From Thalassospira sp. MCCC 1A03138 (GTDB taxonomy: Bacteria; Pseudomonadota; Alphaproteobacteria; Rhodospirillales; Thalassospiraceae): a stretch of 64,000 bases of DNA. Positions 1 to 8,300 of the stretch are shown here, piece after piece. The notes under the pieces are model-generated. The model worked only from the letters and a program-made list of their open reading frames with translations, did no database searches and was not told the DNA's origin. Numbering within the stretch: position 1 is the stretch's first letter; every line of letters starts with the position of its first letter. The stretch covers positions 248,001-312,000 of the forward strand of contig NZ_JFJY01000006.1 of the NCBI RefSeq assembly GCF_002115785.1. The letters run 5' to 3'. A program made the translations under genes and the position numbers.

Positions 1-143
1 ACCAGCGACACCCGCGGGATCGCAAGCGGGTGCTTTGGCCCGTAACTCGACCCGCGATAAATCTCGGCCGCGATCATGCGCGGACGGATATCATGGCGGC
101 GATGATCGGGATAATTCAGAACAGGTTCATCAGATGGCATCAT
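1..143 (-). CDS. Histone deacetylase-like amidohydrolase, N-terminal fragment
   Basis: The minus strand opens with two adjacent ATG codons at 143 and 140 and stays open for 47 codons to the window edge. The translated part contains IYRGSSYG followed by KHPLAIPRVS, which I recognise as the N-terminal signature of the alphaproteobacterial class II histone deacetylase / acetoin-utilisation (AcuC-like) family. These are zinc-dependent hydrolases acting on acetylated lysine or acetylpolyamines. The zinc-binding core lies outside the window, so activity cannot be judged. No clear ribosome binding site is visible before either ATG. Confidence 0.72.
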   Translation of the reverse strand, partial: MMPSDEPVLNYPDHRRHDIRPRMIAAEIYRGSSYGPKHPLAIPRVSL

Positions 144-262
144 GACCGATCATGGTTCATTCGGGCTGGGCTCATTGGGGCATCGCAGGATTGACGCGCA
201 AACGCATCCGCGTAACTCTGCTCCCGGAACACTTTCTCCTTTCTTAAACGACGAGCCGCCCC

Positions 263-568
263 ATGCCGATCAAAAACTATGCCTTCCTGATCAAGGCCGA
301 CGGATATCCGGTGCGGGGGACGCAAACCACCCTGCCCGGCGATGGCTTCACCACCCATATCTTTGCCGCGTCAAATATCGCGGCCCTGATCGTCGCAGCG
401 CAGGGCTTTGCCAAGGACGGGATAGAGGTCATTGAAACCTGTGGCGGTTTTTCCGATACCGATTTTGATGCGGTCGAAAAGGCACTTGATGGCCGGGTCG
501 CCCTTGGCCGGGTAACGTTTGACGCCGCCAATCAGGCCCTTCTGACCCGTTTTATGACATCGTCCTGA
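263..568 (+). CDS. Small DUF6506-type protein
   Basis: A 101-residue soluble protein beginning MPIKNYAFLIKADGY, with no signal peptide or membrane segment. Length and the opening resemble the small DUF6506 family, whose function is unknown; the match is from memory and not certain. The remainder has an alternating helix/strand look and contains one cysteine (ETCGGFSDTDFD), typical of a compact single-domain protein. The ribosome binding site before ATG 263 is weak. It lies 54 bp before an alpha/beta hydrolase gene on the same strand, so the two may be co-transcribed. Confidence 0.7.
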   Translation: MPIKNYAFLIKADGYPVRGTQTTLPGDGFTTHIFAASNIAALIVAAQGFAKDGIEVIETCGGFSDTDFDAVEKALDGRVALGRVTFDAANQALLTRFMTSS

Positions 569-622
569 TCACTTTCAATCAGTCATCACCGCCACCGCCC
601 CAAAACAGTCGGAGCCCCACCC

Positions 623-1711
623 GTGCCCCAAAAAACCTCAAACCGCCGCCGCCTTTTCGCGGGGCTTGCGATCCTGATCATCGTTATTGTGATTGGCGCT
701 GGCTTTGCCCTTTCGGGGCTTGCCGATTTTGATCTTGAAGGTCGCAATACCCGCCTTGTCGAGTTTGACGATCACGGCAACCGGCTTTCGGGCACCCTGA
801 TCCTGCCCGATGGTGCGGCGGCCAATACCGCCCCCATTGTCCTTCTGATCCATGGCGATGGTCCGCAGGACCGCTTTTCAAATGACGGTTACCTGCCGCT
901 GATCAATACACTGCTGGATGGCGGGATCGGTGTGTATAGCTGGGACAAGGCAGGTGTGGCCGACAGCACGGGAAACTGGCTTGATCAATCCATGAATGAT
1001 CGCGCCAACGAGGCGATGGCGGCCTTCGCCGCCCTTCGCAATCTTGATGGCAATCAGAACCGCAAAATCGGTTTTCTCGGTTTCTCGCAGGCTGGCTGGG
1101 TCATCCCCGATATCGCCAATCGCCTGCCCGATGCCGCCTTTCACATCCTGGTCGGCGCGGCGGTCAATTGGCAGCGACAGGGAACCTATTACATGCGCAC
1201 GCGGCTCGCGGCCCTAGGCACCCGGCCCGATGAAATCGCCATGCGCATTGAAACCGCGCACAACATGGATGACCGGATTTTCGGCCCCGACAGCACCTAT
1301 CAGGATTATCTCGCCATCCCCCATGATCAGGAAGTCATGGCAGAGGACCGCTATGAATTCGTCAAACGCAATATCGGATCGGACGCCACCGGGCTGCTTG
1401 AAACAATCACATCCCCCCTGCTTGCCCTCTGGGGCGAGGATGATCTGAATGTTGATGCCGCTTATAATGCAACGATCTATCGCAAACTTGCCCTGCCCAA
1501 CAATCCGCTCAACAGGGTCATCACCCTTCCCGATGCAACACACGGGTTGCTGCGCGCAGGCCTGTTTAATTATCAGCTTGCCGATCAGATGCCCGACATC
1601 GTCAAACTGGCCTTTGTCGTGATGGGGCGGCATGCCTATGCCCCCGGCGCGATGGATCACATCATCACCTGGATCAGACAGGTCACGCAAACCCCATCCC
1701 CGGCACAATAA
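623..1711 (+). CDS. Membrane-anchored alpha/beta hydrolase
   Basis: A 362-residue protein with an N-terminal hydrophobic segment (about residues 10-31) after a basic RRR, so probably anchored in the inner membrane with the enzyme domain in the periplasm. The alpha/beta-hydrolase core is clear: oxyanion region LLIHGDG, nucleophile elbow GFSQAG with Ser155, acid WGEDD and catalytic histidine DATHG near the C-terminus. Substrate unknown; an esterase or peptidase-like role fits the family. The start is GTG 623, preceded by GGAG at eight bases. It converges on the acetyltransferase gene that ends at 1718. Confidence 0.85.
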   Translation: MPQKTSNRRRLFAGLAILIIVIVIGAGFALSGLADFDLEGRNTRLVEFDDHGNRLSGTLILPDGAAANTAPIVLLIHGDGPQDRFSNDGYLPLINTLLDGGIGVYSWDKAGVADSTGNWLDQSMNDRANEAMAAFAALRNLDGNQNRKIGFLGFSQAGWVIPDIANRLPDAAFHILVGAAVNWQRQGTYYMRTRLAALGTRPDEIAMRIETAHNMDDRIFGPDSTYQDYLAIPHDQEVMAEDRYEFVKRNIGSDATGLLETITSPLLALWGEDDLNVDAAYNATIYRKLALPNNPLNRVITLPDATHGLLRAGLFNYQLADQMPDIVKLAFVVMGRHAYAPGAMDHIITWIRQVTQTPSPAQ

Positions 1712-1717
1712 CCAGCA

Positions 1718-2314
1718 TCAAACCTGTAACATCATCGTTGTTGCCGTGCGAAACCCGAACAAATGACGAAGCGGGCCAAGTTCCTGCACATCGCCCGCCA
1801 CAAAGCCGCATCGTTCATAAAGTGCCCGGGCACGCGGATTGGTATCGATCACGTCAAGCCGCACCTGCCTCAGGTCACGCATCCGGGCTTCATGTGCAAT
1901 CGCATCCAGAAGTGCCGTCCCGACACCCCTGCCGCGCGCATCAGAATCAACAAAAATCCCGTCCATCAACAGAACCCCCTCGGACAGATCCCGTTCAAGC
2001 GTCTCGATCAAAATCCCGCGCCACAAGCCACCCCAAAGGCCATAAATCGCACAGACATCCGATAACGTCCCGCCAATAAACGCCCCCTGCGCCGTTTTGA
2101 AACCGGCAATGCCCAACAGATCGCCATCGGACGATACCGCACTGATCGCATGGGCCGGATCAACAACCCGCCTCAGGAATAATTGCGCCTTGTCTTCGGG
2201 CTTCATCACCGGGGCCAGTTTCTGACGAAACGCCTGCCAGAAAAGATCAAGCGCCTTGTCGATATGGCCATCCTCGATGCCATGATGAATGGAAAATGTT
2301 TGCCGGTCCTGCAT
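1718..2314 (-). CDS. GNAT family N-acetyltransferase
   Basis: 198 residues with the acetyl-CoA binding motif A as RGRGVGTALL and the later family signature NPRARALYERCGF. The protein would transfer an acetyl group from acetyl-CoA to an amine; the substrate cannot be read from sequence. ATG 2314 is preceded by GGAAGG at five bases on the minus strand, a strong start. Its stop lies 6 bp from that of the convergent alpha/beta hydrolase. It is the only gene of its transcript as far as can be seen. Confidence 0.9.
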   Translation of the reverse strand: MQDRQTFSIHHGIEDGHIDKALDLFWQAFRQKLAPVMKPEDKAQLFLRRVVDPAHAISAVSSDGDLLGIAGFKTAQGAFIGGTLSDVCAIYGLWGGLWRGILIETLERDLSEGVLLMDGIFVDSDARGRGVGTALLDAIAHEARMRDLRQVRLDVIDTNPRARALYERCGFVAGDVQELGPLRHLFGFRTATTMMLQV

Positions 2315-2480
2315 CTGTACCTTCCGCGATCCTGTCGATCAGAAAGATAGCCGGACGGCATGATTTCACAAGTTAAGGATGTGATACAGATCACGCGCCT
2401 GACCCGCGCTCGGGCTTGCCTGTCCTTAAATGGCGCGCTGCCCGCTGCTGGTCGAAATCATCCCTTTCTGACCTACCCTC

Positions 2481-2506
2481 TGGATTCCCGCGAACGCGGG
2501 AGTCCA
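2481..2506. repeat. REP-like palindromic hairpin
   Basis: TGGATTCCCGCG, two A residues, then CGCGGGAGTCCA: 12-base arms with one mismatch. It has the form of the short extragenic palindromes dispersed in many proteobacterial chromosomes. It sits in the 230-bp gap between the acetyltransferase start and the 3' end of the citrate-synthase-like gene. No U-tract follows on either strand, so it is a repeat or mRNA-stability element rather than a classical terminator. I saw no second full copy in the window. Confidence 0.6.
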
Positions 2507-2546
2507 TCTCACCGCACGCTCCATACCGGGGCAGAACTCCGGACCC

Positions 2547-3671
2547 TCACCCGGCCACAGCCGCCCGCGGCCGAATGATCTTGCCGCTTTGGCGCTGCTC
2601 GAACAGATGCGCGATCCAGCCTGCCATGCGCCCGACGGCAAAAATGCCAAGCCCCGCCCCTTTCGGCAGATCAAGCTCGCGTTCCAGCAACGCCAGCCCG
2701 AAATCAAGGCTGGGATATTGCCCGGTTTCATCCGTCACCCGGTCCGCAATCCGTGCCCAGAACGCATCGCCGACCTGCCCGCAGGATTGCATGATCGCAC
2801 GCGTACGCGGATCGCCATCGGGATAAAGCGGATGGCCGAAACCGGGCGGCACGCCATCCTGCACCGGATCAATCTTGCGCTTTTCCACCCGGTCCATCCA
2901 TGCCCGGCAGCGCGGCGTTAACCCGCCATGCCGGGTGCCCGATAATGTCGCCAACCCCGCCAGCAACGACGCCGGAACACTCGCGCCTGCCGATGCCGCC
3001 ACCCGCACCGCATAGGCCGACGCATTCAATTCATGATCGGCACACAGCACCAGCGCACGGCGCAGCAAATCCACCGCTTCCGGCTTTGCCGACCAGGCCC
3101 GCGCCAGCATCACATGGATCGGACTTTCACCGTCATCGCGCATACCGGCCGCCGCCAATGCCGCAAGCCGCATCAGCTTCGCCGCCGCCGGGCGGCCATC
3201 CCCGGCCGGGTGATTTGTCACCTCGCCCGCCATCATCGTAATCATCCGGTCAAACGGTGTGGCATGATTGGCCGGGATGAAATCGGGCGCGCAGCATCGA
3301 TCCTGATCGACCCGCAACCCCGCCAGAAGAAGCGCGGCATCTTCAAGCGTCATGGTATCAGACAGCACCACCGCATCCCTGCCGCGATAGAAAAACCGTC
3401 CATCGGCAATGCGGGTGATTTTCGACACCAGTATCGGTTCGCCCCAGTCAATCGTCGATGCCGCCACCGATTGCCGCGACCGGCCGCGTTTTTTACCCGC
3501 GATGATTTTGCGCACATCGCGATGGTCATAAAGGCTTTTGCGTGCGTCCCCCGGATGGGCAATGGCGCGCACGATCCCGCGGCTGACATAGGCATAAAGC
3601 GTATCGCGCGATATGCCGGTCGCCGCACAGACTTCCTGTGCCGACAGCGTGAAAAATGCGGTTTCATTCAT
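2547..3671 (-). CDS. Citrate synthase-like protein with N-terminal helix-turn-helix
   Basis: 374 residues. Residues about 5-55 form a MerR/excisionase-like winged helix (LSAQEVCAATGISRDTLYAY). The rest is a short citrate synthase fold with HGGLTPR, GFGHPLYPDGDPR and a late SLDFGLALLE that matches the catalytic-Asp region. Family members condense acetyl-CoA or propionyl-CoA with oxaloacetate, but this HTH-fused subgroup is poorly characterised and could be a regulator. I chose ATG 3671, preceded by GGAT at six bases, over upstream starts at 3692 and 3710 that lack ribosome binding sites. It is divergent from a CoA-transferase gene, with a 14-bp palindrome between them. Confidence 0.83.
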   Translation of the reverse strand: MNETAFFTLSAQEVCAATGISRDTLYAYVSRGIVRAIAHPGDARKSLYDHRDVRKIIAGKKRGRSRQSVAASTIDWGEPILVSKITRIADGRFFYRGRDAVVLSDTMTLEDAALLLAGLRVDQDRCCAPDFIPANHATPFDRMITMMAGEVTNHPAGDGRPAAAKLMRLAALAAAGMRDDGESPIHVMLARAWSAKPEAVDLLRRALVLCADHELNASAYAVRVAASAGASVPASLLAGLATLSGTRHGGLTPRCRAWMDRVEKRKIDPVQDGVPPGFGHPLYPDGDPRTRAIMQSCGQVGDAFWARIADRVTDETGQYPSLDFGLALLERELDLPKGAGLGIFAVGRMAGWIAHLFEQRQSGKIIRPRAAVAG

Positions 3672-3699
3672 CGGATCATCCAGATTTTTCATATTGATT

Positions 3700-3713
3700 A
3701 TCTTGATCAAGAT
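3700..3713. promoter_or_regulatory. Perfect 14-bp palindrome in divergent promoter region
   Basis: ATCTTGATCAAGAT is perfectly self-complementary. It lies between the starts of the HTH-citrate-synthase-like gene (3671, minus) and the CoA-transferase gene (3794, plus). A TTGACG that could serve as a -35 box overlaps its right edge at 3713. The position and symmetry suit an operator for the HTH domain encoded next door; this is inference. Confidence 0.4.
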
Positions 3714-3793
3714 TGACGATTTGTCCAGCCCCGCGTGATCCTTGGGTGATCAACCCCTCCCGCGCCACCGATGCGGAAAAAGGAGCCACCAGC

Positions 3794-5191
3794 ATGACCG
3801 CCATGACCAACAAGCCCAACCCGTTCATCGCCCCGATTACCGATGCCCTTAACGCCGCCCCTGATCTTCCGGGCGCAACAAACGCCCTGCCCGATATCAA
3901 AATCACCGGCACGGACGCCCTGCCATCCTTCTTTGCCGTCACTGATCTTGCTTCGGCCTCGATGGGCATCGCATCCGCCATGATTTCCCGCTATCGCGGT
4001 TTGGCGACTGGCGATCTGGCAGACGTCACCATTGATCAACGGCTGGCGTCAAAATGGTTTGATATGACGATCCGCCCGATGGGCTGGGAATTGCCGCCGG
4101 TGTGGGATGCGATTGCCGGTGACTATCAAACCGCTGATGGCTGGATACGGCTTCACACCAACGCCCCGCATCACCGCGCTGCCGCCCTGTCGGTTCTGGG
4201 CGATTACACCGACCGCGAAGCCCTCGCCCCGATTGTCGCCAGATGGAAGGCCGATGACCTCGAAACCGCAATCATTGCCGCGGGCGGCTGTGCGGCCACC
4301 ATGCGAAGCCTGGGTGACTGGCAATCCCACCAGCAAGGGGTTGCGATTTCGGCCGAACCGCTGATCGGCTGGCAGCATCACGGTATCACCCCAAAATCCC
4401 GCCACGTTATCCGGTCGGATCGCCCCTTGGCCGGGATCCGCGTGCTTGACCTGACCCGCGTTCTGGCCGGTCCGGTCGCAGGGCGATTTCTCGCCGCCTA
4501 TGGCGCGGATGTCCTGCGCATCGACCCGCCCCATTGGGACGAGGGCGCGGTAATCCCCGAAATCACCCTTGGCAAACGCTGTGCCGGGCTTGACCTCAAA
4601 CGTGCCGAGGATCGCCAAACATTTGAAAGCCTTCTGGCAGGTGCTGATATCCTGCTGCACGGCTATCGCCCCGATGCCCTGCCCGGTCTTGGCTATGACG
4701 CAGCCCGACTTCGCCGGATCAATCCCGGCCTGATTGATGTCACCCTCTGCGCCTATGGCTGGACCGGCCCGTGGGCCAAACGGCGCGGTTTTGACAGCCT
4801 CGTGCAAATGAGCTGCGGCATCGCCGATTTCGGCATGAAACAGGCCAACGCACCAAAACCAGTGCCCCTTCCCGTTCAGGCCCTTGACCACGCCACCGGC
4901 TATCTGATGGCGGCAAGCACCATCCACGCCCTTTTGCTCCGCAGCCAGACCGGCCAGATCACCACCGCCCGCCACTCGCTGGCCCGCACCGCCCATCTGC
5001 TTTGCCAGACCGCCCAATCCACCCGACCCCAAACCATCGCCCCCGAAACCGAAAACGATATCTCCCCGCATATCGAAACCACAAACTGGGGCAAGGCCCG
5101 GCGCGTTCGTTTCCCGGCCACCATCGACGGCGTCGCACATGGCTGGGATCACCCGGCGGGCAAACTCCGAACGGCCGATCCGGTGTGGTGA
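3794..5191 (+). CDS. Class III (CaiB/BaiF) CoA-transferase
   Basis: 465 residues. The family signature is clear in the middle: RVLDLTRVLAGPVAGRFLAAYGADVLRID. Downstream are LDLKRAEDR and the QMSCGIADFG region typical of this interlocked-dimer fold. These enzymes move CoA between carboxylic acids; substrates range from carnitine to oxalate and mesaconate. The first ~200 residues resemble a second, degenerate copy of the family N-domain (WELPPVWDAIAGDYQTADGWIRLH). ATG 3794 follows AGGAG at eight bases; an in-frame start at 3713 lacks one. The divergent citrate-synthase-like neighbour suggests a shared acyl-CoA pathway. Confidence 0.85.
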   Translation: MTAMTNKPNPFIAPITDALNAAPDLPGATNALPDIKITGTDALPSFFAVTDLASASMGIASAMISRYRGLATGDLADVTIDQRLASKWFDMTIRPMGWELPPVWDAIAGDYQTADGWIRLHTNAPHHRAAALSVLGDYTDREALAPIVARWKADDLETAIIAAGGCAATMRSLGDWQSHQQGVAISAEPLIGWQHHGITPKSRHVIRSDRPLAGIRVLDLTRVLAGPVAGRFLAAYGADVLRIDPPHWDEGAVIPEITLGKRCAGLDLKRAEDRQTFESLLAGADILLHGYRPDALPGLGYDAARLRRINPGLIDVTLCAYGWTGPWAKRRGFDSLVQMSCGIADFGMKQANAPKPVPLPVQALDHATGYLMAASTIHALLLRSQTGQITTARHSLARTAHLLCQTAQSTRPQTIAPETENDISPHIETTNWGKARRVRFPATIDGVAHGWDHPAGKLRTADPVW

Positions 5192-5273
5192 TGCCGCTCC
5201 AAACGAAATCCGGACGGATGCAACAGCAAAACACACAGCCGCAAACCGGACCTCCCGCAACCAGAAAGCCCGA

Positions 5274-6169
5274 ACAAATCCCGGGCTTTCGCAAGCCCCT
5301 CCAGCAGACAGCTTTCGGGTCACGGCCCTCACCTGTCCATCATCGACGGGGCATGGCCCGATGCTGGCACTGCTGTCTCTTCCGGTGCCTCTTCCGGCAA
5401 ATCCTCCACGGCGACTTCCAGTGATGCGGGACTTCTGGCAACGCTGGACAAACCTCGGGCTTCCACCAGCCACCAGACACCCCAAAGCCTCGCCGCCTAC
5501 TCCTGCCCCTTTCGGCACCCCCATGATCAAGAAGCCCGGACAAACCTAAAGCCCCCGCCATCCTCCCCAACAGACGATCCGCAAACGCCCTCAGCCTCGC
5601 TGCCCGCTCCAACTACCTCCGCCAATGGCATGACCACCGAAGCCCGGACAAATCTCGGGCCTCCAGCAACCTCGCCAACTCACACCCCACGGAACCCCCA
5701 ACGGCTCGTGACCCGCTCCGGCCACGGCGACAACCTGCTCCCCCGACATTCAGACACACCTCGGGCCGCCGCCAGCCCCGCCAACCGATGGTCCACAGAC
5801 GGTCCACAGACGGCCCAAAGGCTCGCTGCCCATTTCGGGCTCTTTCGACGATGCCATGACCACCGACCACCGATGCCGGAACAAAACTCGGGCCTCCAGC
5901 AACCGTCGCCGACGGACAATCATCGGGCTCTCTGCCGCCTAGACGCACCTCGGGCTTTCGCCAGCAGACGGTCCAGGGGCTCGCTGCCCACTTCGATCAT
6001 CTTCCGGCGACGGCGGCAACCTGCCACCCCGGCGTCCAGACCCACCTCGGGCTGCCGCCATTTTCACCAGCAGACGGATTTCGGGCGTACGGCCCCCAAC
6101 CTGTCCACCACCGACGAGCCATAATCCGATGCCGTCACTGCTGCCATTGCTGCCGCTTCCGGCAAATCC
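5274..6169. repeat. Degenerate ~100-bp tandem repeat block, no intact gene
   Basis: After the CoA-transferase stop, about 900 bp carry no credible gene but a recurring degenerate core of the form ACAAACCTCGGGCTTCCGCCAG. Copies start near 5274, 5448, 5540, 5648, 5754, 5881, 5943 and 6039, spaced about 60-175 bp with most near 100. The ends also match each other: 5301-5404 and 6067-6169 align over about 104 bases at roughly three quarters identity by eye, including the shared motif CTTCCGGCAAATCC. A second motif, GCTCGCTGCCC, recurs at about 5605, 5821 and 5980. Core copies fall in different reading frames, so this looks like a decayed non-coding repeat array. Confidence 0.7.
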
Positions 6170-6511
6170 GGGGTCCGTTCCCCGACAAGACGCACCTCTC
6201 CCGTCATGACAAACAAGCGTGTTAAAAGCGTATTAGAACTGGCGCGGAATACCGCCGTAATGGCTCCACCATCCGCCGCCCCATATCCTGCGGAGTACCC
6301 CGCCGCCCTGCCTCAATCCTTGCCGCAGCATCCTGCCCCCCCCTCTTTGATCCAGCCCCAAACGCAAAAACCCGCGAGGCACAAGGCCTTGCGGGTTTCT
6401 GTCCGGGTGCATTTCTCCCGTTGACTTTATCTTTATGCCACAAACAAAAGAACAAATCAAGAACTTTTTCCAATGCTTGACGTCCCGCCATGATCTGCGC
6501 ATAGTCCCGTC
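6170..6511. other. Gene-free stretch with one hairpin before the TPP riboswitch
   Basis: About 340 bp between the repeat block and the riboswitch. A 72-codon plus-strand frame from 6206 is proline-rich, has no ribosome binding site and runs through the hairpin at 6368-6398, so I do not call it. Beyond that hairpin and a presumed promoter for the thiamin-precursor operon somewhere in 6420-6510, I see nothing. Confidence 0.5.
6366..6398 (-). terminator. Hairpin with minus-strand U-tract, no obvious upstream gene
   Basis: AAACCCGCGAGG (6368-6379), loop CACAAGG, CCTTGCGGGTTT (6387-6398): a 12-bp stem with one G-U pair. On the minus strand it is followed by TTTTTGCG, as in an intrinsic terminator, but no minus-strand gene ends here. 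It may insulate the riboswitch operon from the repeat block or end an unannotated RNA. Confidence 0.5.
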
Positions 6512-6603
6512 ATCTCCAGGGGGGCCGATCGTAAATCGGCTGAGAGGTTCGGTGTTGCCGGACGACCCTTTGAACCTGAACCGGTTAAGACCGGCGTAGG
6601 AAG
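6512..6603 (+). promoter_or_regulatory. TPP (THI-box) riboswitch
   Basis: The conserved THI-box elements are present in order: GGGGGGCC near 6519, CTGAGAGG at 6540-6547, then ACCCTTTGAACCTGAACCGG, GTTAAGACCGGCGTAGGAA. These form the TPP-binding aptamer. The AGGAAGGA ribosome binding site of the next gene (ATG 6610) is the 3' edge of the element, so ligand binding most likely hides it and blocks translation. When thiamin pyrophosphate is abundant the downstream ABC importer should be switched off. Confidence 0.95.
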
Positions 6604-6609
6604 GATCGC

Positions 6610-7434
6610 ATGCGCAAGACTGAACCAGTGCCGAAACCGGCAACATCCCCAAATCACCCCGTCATGCCGGGCAACACAACGCCGTTTGATATTCATCTGC
6701 ACGGTGGTCGGGTGGCCTTTAACGGCGACGATATTTTCCATGATCTTGATCTGACCCTGCCCGCCAGCAGCATCACCTGTCTGCTGGGTCCATCTGGTGT
6801 CGGCAAAAGCACATTGCTGCGTTACCTCGCAGGCTTGGTCGATGGCGAGGCTGGCGGGGATATTGCCTGCTCGGATGGCAGGCCGCTTTTGGGCCGGGTT
6901 GCCTATATGGCGCAGCAGGATTTGCTTCTACCGTGGCGCAGTGTGCGGGAAAATGTCGTTCTGGGCGCGGTGCTTCGCAATGAGCGCCCCGATCTTGCAC
7001 GCGCCGATGCGCTGATTGCCAAGGTCGGGCTATCGGATGCCGCCCACCTGCGCCCGGCCGAACTTTCCGGCGGCATGAAGCAGCGTGCCGCCCTTGCCCG
7101 CACCCTGATGGAAGATCGCCCGGTTGTCCTGATGGACGAACCGTTTTCCGCCCTTGATTCGCTTAACCGCATGCGCCTTCAGGACCTCGCCGCACGGGTA
7201 TTGCGCGGCAAAACGGTTTTGCTGGTCACCCATGATCCGCTCGAAGCGCTTCGGATTGGCGACCGGGTTCATGTCCTGCGCGGCACCCCGGCGGTCCTGA
7301 GCGACGCCATGCTTCCGGCGGGTAGCATCCCGCGTGATATCACCGATCCGGAAATACTCCGCCATCAGGCCGAACTCCTCCGTCAGCTTGGCGCCACCGC
7401 CGAGGAACTCAACCGGGCGGAGGGAACGGCATGA
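6610..7434 (+). CDS. thiZ: ABC transporter ATPase for thiamin precursor uptake
   Basis: 274 residues with Walker A GPSGVGKST, signature LSGGMKQR, Walker B VVLMDEPFSALD and switch histidine VTHDPLEAL. It powers uptake through the permease encoded next, whose ATG overlaps this stop by 4 bp (ATGA). The TPP riboswitch immediately upstream identifies the cargo as thiamin or a pyrimidine (HMP-type) precursor, matching the ThiXYZ arrangement. The first ~25 residues before the FDIHLHGGRV strand are a non-conserved extension; ATG 6610 is fixed by the AGGAAGGA site five bases upstream. Confidence 0.92.
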   Translation: MRKTEPVPKPATSPNHPVMPGNTTPFDIHLHGGRVAFNGDDIFHDLDLTLPASSITCLLGPSGVGKSTLLRYLAGLVDGEAGGDIACSDGRPLLGRVAYMAQQDLLLPWRSVRENVVLGAVLRNERPDLARADALIAKVGLSDAAHLRPAELSGGMKQRAALARTLMEDRPVVLMDEPFSALDSLNRMRLQDLAARVLRGKTVLLVTHDPLEALRIGDRVHVLRGTPAVLSDAMLPAGSIPRDITDPEILRHQAELLRQLGATAEELNRAEGTA

Positions 7435-8228
7435 CGAAGACATCCCGCACCCCGTTTACCGAACGGCGTCTGCTGAAACTCGCCCGCCCGATCATCATCA
7501 TCGCCGCCCTGATCGCGACATGGCAGATTGTCGTGACCGTGACCGGCGCGCCGAAATATATGCTGCCCGCCCCCTATGAAGTCTGGCTGACCCTGATCAA
7601 GCGTCATGACGTGTTGCTTGACCATGCCAGATACACGATTGCCGAAACCGTGATCGGGCTTTTTGCCGGGGCGGCACTGGGCGCCTTGGCGGCCCTTCCG
7701 ATGGCGCTTTTTGCACCCGTGCGGTTCTGGCTGATGCCGATCCTGCTCGTGTCGCAGGCGATCCCGTTTTTTGCGCTGGCACCGCTTCTGGTATTATGGC
7801 TGGGCTTTGGTCTGGGCTCAAAAATCGCGATGGCGGCTTTGATCATTTTCTTCCCCGTCACGGTCGCGTTTTTTGACGGGTTATCGCGCACCGAACCGGG
7901 CTTTCTTGACCTTGCCCGCACCATGGGTGCCAGCCGCTGGCGGTTGCTGACCCATGTGCGCCTGCCCGCCGCACTGCCTTCATTTGCCTCGGGCTTTCGG
8001 GTCGCAACCGCGGTTGCCCCCATCGGGGCGGTGATCGGCGAATGGGTCGGGTCAAGTCACGGGCTTGGCTATCTGATGCTGCATGCCAATGCCCGGGTTC
8101 AGATCGATATGGTCTTTGCCTGCCTTCTGATCCTGTGCGCCTTTTCAATCACGCAATATTTCCTTGTCGACCGGGCGCTACGTGCGGCTTTGCCCTGGCA
8201 ACCCGACAGCCTGAAACCGGCAAAATAA
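7431..8228 (+). CDS. thiX: ABC transporter permease for thiamin precursor uptake
   Basis: 265 residues, with about six membrane segments in an ABC-2-loop permease fold. The coupling (EAA) loop reads LARTMGASRWRLLTHVRLPAALP. It belongs to the NitT/TauT-like permease family used for HMP precursors. The gene overlaps the ATPase gene by ATGA, implying coupled translation under the TPP riboswitch. The protein sits in the inner membrane and receives substrate from the periplasmic binding protein encoded after a 72-bp gap. Confidence 0.92.
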   Translation: MTKTSRTPFTERRLLKLARPIIIIAALIATWQIVVTVTGAPKYMLPAPYEVWLTLIKRHDVLLDHARYTIAETVIGLFAGAALGALAALPMALFAPVRFWLMPILLVSQAIPFFALAPLLVLWLGFGLGSKIAMAALIIFFPVTVAFFDGLSRTEPGFLDLARTMGASRWRLLTHVRLPAALPSFASGFRVATAVAPIGAVIGEWVGSSHGLGYLMLHANARVQIDMVFACLLILCAFSITQYFLVDRALRAALPWQPDSLKPAK

Positions 8229-8236
8229 ACCGAATT

Positions 8237-8256
8237 CCCCGCGAAAGATTGCGGGG
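8237..8256 (+). other. Intercistronic hairpin between permease and binding-protein genes
   Basis: CCCCGC (8237-8242), loop GAAAGATT, GCGGGG (8251-8256) lies in the 72-bp gap inside the thiamin-precursor operon. No U-tract follows, so it is not a terminator. A hairpin at this place commonly protects the mRNA segment of the binding protein, which is needed in excess over the membrane components; that role here is inferred. Confidence 0.5.
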
Positions 8257-8300
8257 CAGAACATCACAAATATATCCGATATCCGATAGGAGGTTCATCC

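Noticed and set aside
4049-5530. Long minus-strand open frame (493 codons) opposite the CoA-transferase gene
   Set aside because: It mirrors a high-GC real gene, has no domain signature and no ribosome binding site; the plus-strand gene has clear family motifs.
5340-5948. Two minus-strand frames in the repeat block with recurring Trp-Lys/Arg-Pro-Glu segments
   Set aside because: The recurrence reflects DNA repeats read in changing frames; there is no ribosome binding site and no continuous frame across the block.
5274-6052. Possible CRISPR array
   Set aside because: Repeat copies are too divergent, spacing varies from about 60 to 175 bp, and no cas genes are nearby.
6206-6424. 72-codon proline-rich frame before the riboswitch
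   Set aside because: No ribosome binding site, low-complexity, and it runs through a terminator-like hairpin.
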